A DNA stretch of 64,000 nt from Acanthosepion pharaonis. Lineage: Eukaryota > Mollusca > Cephalopoda > Sepiida > Sepiidae. The notes under the pieces were generated by a model. It did no database searches. It was given only the letters and a program-made list of their open reading frames with translations, and was not told the origin of the DNA. This document shows positions 58,776 through 64,000 of the stretch, one piece after another. Each line of letters begins with the position of its first letter. Position 1 is the stretch's first letter. A program made the translations under genes and the position numbers. Location of the stretch: assembly GCA_903632075.3 (NCBI GenBank), contig CAHIKZ030002624.1, forward strand, positions 27,501-91,500, read 5' to 3'.

Positions 58776-60245
58776 AAATCAATTTAAGAATAACTTTTAT
58801 TTTAAACCATTATAAAGAGCTTTATAGATTAACAAATTAGAATTTGTAAAATCATAATACATCCTTAGTAAAAGCACACATAGAGAATATGATATGAAAA
58901 ATAAGCAATGAAATGTTTCCAAATTTTGTTTGGACAATTGAAGAATTCCTTGTTTGTATTTATGTTGTTACTAGTGTTGTCATTGTTTTTCTATTGTCTA
59001 CATTTTTCTTTTTTACTGTTTTTATTTTTAAAGATTTTTCTGCTTTGTGGCTGCTATTTCCTGCAATTTTGAATGACTATTTGGAAATGTATGATTGTTT
59101 GTGTTCTCTGATTATGTTGAATTTACTGCAAAATAATGCTTTTGTTATTGGGGGTGGGGTGGGGAATAAAACCATTCTTTCTCAATTTCTGTTAATATGA
59201 ATGACTACAGACAAATTGACATGGCTGGGGAGGATGAAATGAATGAGCAAGTGTAATAAACTTATTTTCCCTTTGACTTTCTTTACTCCCTATATTTCTT
59301 TTTAATATTTAAAAGTGGATGCAGGTAGTAATTGGCTTTGGGAGATATATTTGCTCTTATTGTAAATTGACTTCTAATTTTATTTGATTGACCAGATATA
59401 TAGATCAATCAACTAGATTTTAGTGCCAACTCAGAATTAAAAAATATCATAAACTCAAACAAACATTTAAAATTTTATTTTTTATTACTATCATTTTTGT
59501 CTCTCCATTCTTATTTTTTCACTTTTCATATATTAGTAAAAGAAAGTTGGAGTAGTGAGGCCATCTGCAATTCCCTGGTATATTATCAGTAGTTGAAGAG
59601 AATGAAAAAACTTTTTTCATTTAACTTACAAGGTTGTTTTTTTTTTTTTTTTGTTTTTTTTTTATATGAAGTAAAACTGTCTGTTTTAGTAGATGACATT
59701 TTAAAAATTGTACTTATTGGTACTTGTTTCTTTGTACCACTTATTTCCATCCATTGACAATCCTTTTTTTTTTTTTTTCAGTGCATAATATACAGATTGA
59801 GGACTTTAAGTTAGCTAAAATTTCCAAATTCTTTATTAGATCATTAACTTAAGTGTTACTATGTTAATTTTCATTCATTTGTAGGCACATGAAAAACCTC
59901 TACAGATTGCTTTGATTGGAGAACACAATGATAATATTTGTAATTTTTTTTTTTTAAGAGTAAGCCATTATAAATTCTGTACAAGAGGAACAAGACACCC
60001 CCACTTTGTGCACATGAGACATACCTTTAAAATTAATTTATATAAACTTTACAGATTTTTAAAGATTTGTTCATATGTTAAATGTACTATAGAAATGTTG
60101 ATGTTTCTACTTGCAATATATGCTTTCAAATCTACCAGTGTTATTAATTTGACTAGTATTTACTTTTTATCACAAAATATTTAAATTAATAATAATGGTA
60201 GTCACTATTTCAGCCAATAGAAAAATAATACTGTTGATATATGCC
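58776..60245. other. Intron 6, no gene supported
   Basis: AT-rich. An acceptor-like TTCATTCATTTGTAG precedes a short open stretch at 59885; see findings. A G-rich GGGGGTGGGGTGGGG occurs at 59150. Confidence 0.4.
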
Positions 60246-60246
60246 T

Positions 60247-60249
<3 letters not shown>

Positions 60250-60292
<43 letters not shown>
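60250..60292. repeat. (AT)n microsatellite
   Basis: About 21 AT units. Confidence 0.95.
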
Positions 60293-60294
<2 letters not shown>

Positions 60295-61025
60295 TAGTAA
60301 TTAGAATGAAAGGTTTCATAGATTTGTTACCAAATTTTGTGATATCATTGCTTACAGTATATCTAGTTATTATATTATTAAAATTATTTGGCTTTTAAAT
60401 TAACCTTCACATAGTATCTGTTGCCCATACTTTTTAACAAAAAAGTAGTTGTGTAAGGAACACATTTGTATATCCTTAAATCTTTTATCCCTCTGTTGCT
60501 TTTTTTTTTTCTTAACTCCTATGCTTTCATATTATTTTGACCTATTTTAATACTACAGTCATTGAGAAAAGTTATTGGTCTGGCTGTTCTGTCAAATCTA
60601 TGAATTAAGGGAAATGATATTTATATTAAGAATATCGAGAACTGTTTGTAAGATCATTGTTGCCCAGGTTTAGAGAAAATTCCATGTTTCTTATTAAATA
60701 CATCTTAAATAAGTGAACATAGAAGCCATTAAATATGTCTTTTTTATTTTTATAACCTAGTACAAAAAGTTTTACTATATTTTTATTATGATTCTCTCTT
60801 CCTCAATGAAGTAGAAAAGGAGTGACATGATAAATTGAATTTGATTTTTAATCATGCTATTGAATTCAATATAAAATATTTATACACTCTAATTTAAAAA
60901 GCAATATCTTTAAATAAAAAATATGGTTTATTTACAATTATTTCAGGAATGTAATTTAATGCAAATGTTGCATCCAAATTTTTGTGTTACTTTTCATACA
61001 CTCCATTCAAATATTACATTACAGC

Positions 61026-62174
61026 AGGTACCTCCACTAATTCGTGATGCCTAAAGTTTAAAATTAATTTAAAAAAATGAAAAAGCTTTCTTGAAGCTTT
61101 CATTTTTAGCTTTAATTAAAATCTAAAAGATTAATTTTAGTATTTCCAGTAAGCAAAATACTCTGGTGTATTTCAAACAGAAATTATATTGATTGGAATG
61201 ATTTAATTTTTTTCTATTTTTTAAAATAGCCGATTAGTGCTTTTTTTTTAGTCATCTTGCATTGCAATGTAATTCCCTGTATTAAAAAATCTTCCAAAAA
61301 TAAAATATACTTTTCTGAAATTTTATTTGAGCAATATTAAAGTATAATTAATCTGATTTGAAACAAATACTATTTACTTTAAATTTAAAATAAGACAGAA
61401 ATGCATTTTTAAAACAAACAGTAGCAGTAATTTTTAACCTAGCAATAGTCATTCTTATGTAATTGACAAGGTGTTGACAGGTTTATTGTTGTTCTATGGA
61501 GACTATATTTGTTAAAACATAATTTAAGAAAATGACAGATGAGTACCTTTTTTTATATAATTTTTAAATATTTAGTGATCTTAAAAATGTTGGAAAATAT
61601 TCTCTGTAATCTAATTTCAGGAATGTTGACTTTAAATTTACTATAGTCATTACTCTTCTTTTCTGATAATGTTCTGTATGGTCACCCATACTTTCAAAAT
61701 GAGCATGTTTATGGACATAAAAATATATTAAAAATTATTTTAAAAATCTTAGTGCGTGATGATTTGTAATAAGCTTTTCAATTTTTGATTAGTAAATGTA
61801 TTTTTCACCCAATAACAATATCACCTAACATGATCAAAGTTTAAAAGATTTGAAACTTTTAAATTAATAATTAAAATGTAAACAATTCTTGTAAAAATTC
61901 ATTATTCATCAAAAAAATTTTTTTTTCTTAAGTCTATAATGTCCTTAATATATATTATTTATAAAAACAATTAAAAGGTTATCTAATTAAATAATTTCAT
62001 AGTTTTATTGCACTTTTTATCTTATTTGGAGCAGATTTTCAGTAAATCAGTAATTGTTTGAAAAAAAAAAAAAAGGGATGATTCACATTCTTCAAGGAAT
62101 CCTGCTTTTTAACTAATAAAAAAAATGTGATCAGAATTTAATCTCTCAAAAGTTCATGAAATTAAGCCTGGTAA

Positions 62175-62245
<71 letters not shown>

Positions 62246-62615
62246 CAAGATTTTCTAAAAATAATAATCTTGAAAATTATTTCATTCATTTGAAGTTCTT
62301 AAAGTTTCATTAAAATCCAACAATTATTTGATTTTTTTTTTTTTTTTTTCCCAAATCAATTTATTTTACCAGAAAAAAGATGCTAAAATTTCCATAGTAC
62401 ACTGCTGATGCAAAAAAAACAAAACACTTTTAATCAAAATTTTGAATGTGTTAGAAAGGATTATATAATTTAATAAAATAATCAAAAAATACTTTGGTCT
62501 TGCCTCTTAATAATAACATAAACATTTTGACAATAAAACTTTGTATATTTTTTATCAAGTTTGGGGACTTTTTCATCATGGTATGCTCATTTTTAGCAAA
62601 AAAGTGGAGGTACCT
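61026..62615 (+). mobile_element. TIR element with AGGTACCTCCACT ends, about 1.6 kb
   Basis: AGGTACCTCCACT (61026-61038) and its exact reverse complement AGTGGAGGTACCT (62603-62615) bound the element. The outer 190 bases on the left and 125 on the right match the 318-bp MITE in COPZ intron 1 (17949). The 1.3-kb middle (about 61215-62490) has no counterpart there and no coding frame. So this is either a longer family member or a MITE with an insertion. Confidence 0.72.
62178..62246. repeat. (AT)n-(AC)n microsatellite
   Basis: AT runs with one interruption, ending ACACACAC. Confidence 0.95.
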
Positions 62616-62693
62616 ACCTACATTTCAGGAATGGCAGTAATTTTAATAAGTGTGTCTACAAATGTTTTTTTTTTTTTTTTTTTTTTTTCAAGA

Positions 62694-62728
62694 AAGTGTT
62701 TTTAATCTCTTATAGATTAAAAACACTT
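62694..62728. repeat. Perfect 15-bp hairpin
   Basis: AAGTGTTTTTAATCT (62694-62708) and AGATTAAAAACACTT (62714-62728) with a 5-base loop, next to a T tract of about 24. Confidence 0.85.
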
Positions 62729-62739
62729 GAAAAAAACAA

Positions 62740-63233
62740 AAACAAACATTCCATCCTGAATTGATTGATTGTGACTTTGCTGTCTGATTAAATCAATGTA
62801 TTATAGCAACAATGTCTTGTCAGAGATTCAGATAAAAATTGTCCTTTGTTGAAAGTAAATAATTAGGCATTGTAAAGAAAAAACTTGTTACCGTTAATTG
62901 TAATGAGTAATCATACAATGTAATTATTTAGTAAATAGTTTGTCTGGTTTATATGAAAACATCTCTTTCTTATGTATTTTGCTTGTATTCTACAGTGTTG
63001 CAAACTTATGCCTCATCCAATATTTTTAAACATGTTTACATTTTTTTCTTGTATTTGCAGTTTCTTGATTTCATTATTTTACATTGATTGTGTATGTGCT
63101 GATTTATTTTATCATTTATTAATTGCATGTATTGTCAGTATCTTTGCTGTTTTCTCCCTTTCTTAACCTTCAGGTGTTGGATAAATTTTCACTGTGGTTG
63201 CAGTAAAATATTTAGAGGCATAACTGGGGAGAA

Positions 63234-63235
<2 letters not shown>
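62740..63235. other. Intron 6, no feature recognised
   Basis: AT-rich. A 64-codon Cys/Phe-rich frame at 62972-63166 has no domain and is not supported. Confidence 0.5.

Positions 63236-63237
<2 letters not shown>

Positions 63238-63289
<52 letters not shown>
63238..63289. repeat. (AT)n microsatellite
   Basis: About 25 AT units. Confidence 0.95.
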
Positions 63290-63292
<3 letters not shown>

Positions 63293-63436
63293 TGTATTGT
63301 TGAGAATTTCTCTGACTTTTTTCCTGTCTTTTTACCACAGTGTGTACTCATGTTTTCATGGTTTCCCTTTCCTAAAGGATTTCTATATTGAAGCATGATT
63401 ATTTTATTGTCCTGATTGTTTCAAAAGATACACCTC

Positions 63437-63518
<82 letters not shown>
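63437..63518. repeat. (TG)n-(AT)n compound microsatellite
   Basis: About 10 TG units, then about 30 AT units, ending at the left edge of a MITE copy. Confidence 0.95.
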
Positions 63519-63521
<3 letters not shown>

Positions 63522-63645
63522 CCAAAGATTTGCTAAAAAATGAGCTTACATTATGAAAAATGCTCCAAACTTGATAAAAACAAAGTTTTATTGGAAAAAA
63601 TCTTTATTATTAAGGGGAAAGACCAAATAATTTTTTTTATTATTA
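63517..63645 (-). mobile_element. MITE copy 3 (AGGTACCTCCA family), end fragment
   Basis: TACCTCCAAAGATTTGCTAA, then AATGAGC, then AACAAAGTTTTATTGGAAAA are the reverse complement of the right end of the element at 61026-62615. The other end is not identified before the window stops. Confidence 0.7.
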
Positions 63646-64000
63646 TATCTTTTTTTAGAATGTTCAAAATTTTGGGTAAAAATTTTGTTTTTCTTACATC
63701 AGCAGTAAATTAGTATAGGAAATTTTAACCTCTTTTTCGCGGTGAAAATCATTAATTTGGAGATTTTTTTCAAAAATAAAATAATTGTTGGATCATAATG
63801 AATCAGGGCTTATTCACAAATGAATGAAATTATTTTAGAAATATTTATTTATTATTTATTTTTTTTTTTTTTTTTTTTTTTTTTAGAAAATATTGTTAAA
63901 AACATTTTTCATTTTTAAAATTTTTATTGGAATAATTAATAAAGTTTTAAATCTTTTTAAAATCCAGTTTTAATTTGTACTGGTTAGATGATATTGTTAA
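63646..64000. other. End of window, AT-rich, no gene seen
   Basis: Homopolymer-rich sequence, including a T tract of about 25 at 63860. The COPZ terminal exon is not here. Confidence 0.5.

Noticed and set aside
59912..60184. 90-codon frame as a separate small gene
   Set aside because: It includes a T tract and low-complexity C-terminus and no domain. Kept only as a weak candidate exon.

Overview
The window is AT-rich animal nuclear DNA. It has one recognisable host gene with long introns, many (AT)n microsatellites, and a dense layer of decayed transposons. The gene and several repeat families point to a mollusc, and I suspect a cephalopod, because the Tc1, Tigger and tRNA-SINE remnants resemble those I know from octopus and squid. 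That assignment is inference from recalled family resemblance; no search was run.

The only host protein-coding gene I can support is coatomer subunit zeta (COPZ, zeta-COP), on the + strand. Six coding exons run from the ATG at 17111 to 29267, all with GT-AG introns and an unbroken frame. They give 163 codons, ending at the TVAQ motif. The conserved C-terminal tail, about 15 residues and normally a separate exon after this point, was not found by eye in the remaining 34.7 kb. The last intron is therefore either at least 34.7 kb long, or the tail has diverged.

Layout: 1-17110 is upstream intergenic DNA with LINE, SINE, Tc1 and Helitron-like remnants, ending in a somewhat CpG-richer stretch before the ATG. 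17111-29267 is the COPZ gene, with a MITE in intron 1; hAT, mariner and SINE copies in intron 2; and a LINE in intron 4. 29268-64000 is best read as intron 6. It holds LINE fragments of three families, a broken Tigger with an inverted SINE pair beside or inside it, several palindromes, a 5S rRNA-like sequence and at least ten microsatellites.

Four LINE families are separated here by their recognisable protein motifs or 3' ends, and I call them A to D. Family A (GVPQGSIL, YADDTTI, YKSTIxPCxEYCCHIWSGAP) has five copies. Family B (NIRYADDTVLIAD) has six fragments, all on the - strand. Family C has one copy and family D three 3' ends. There is no operon-like or multi-gene system here. The interest lies in repeat architecture: foldbacks, 49-bp and 94-bp near-perfect inverted repeats, LINE tails that grade into (AT)n microsatellites, a 5S-derived sequence, and a small housekeeping gene with a very large terminal intron.
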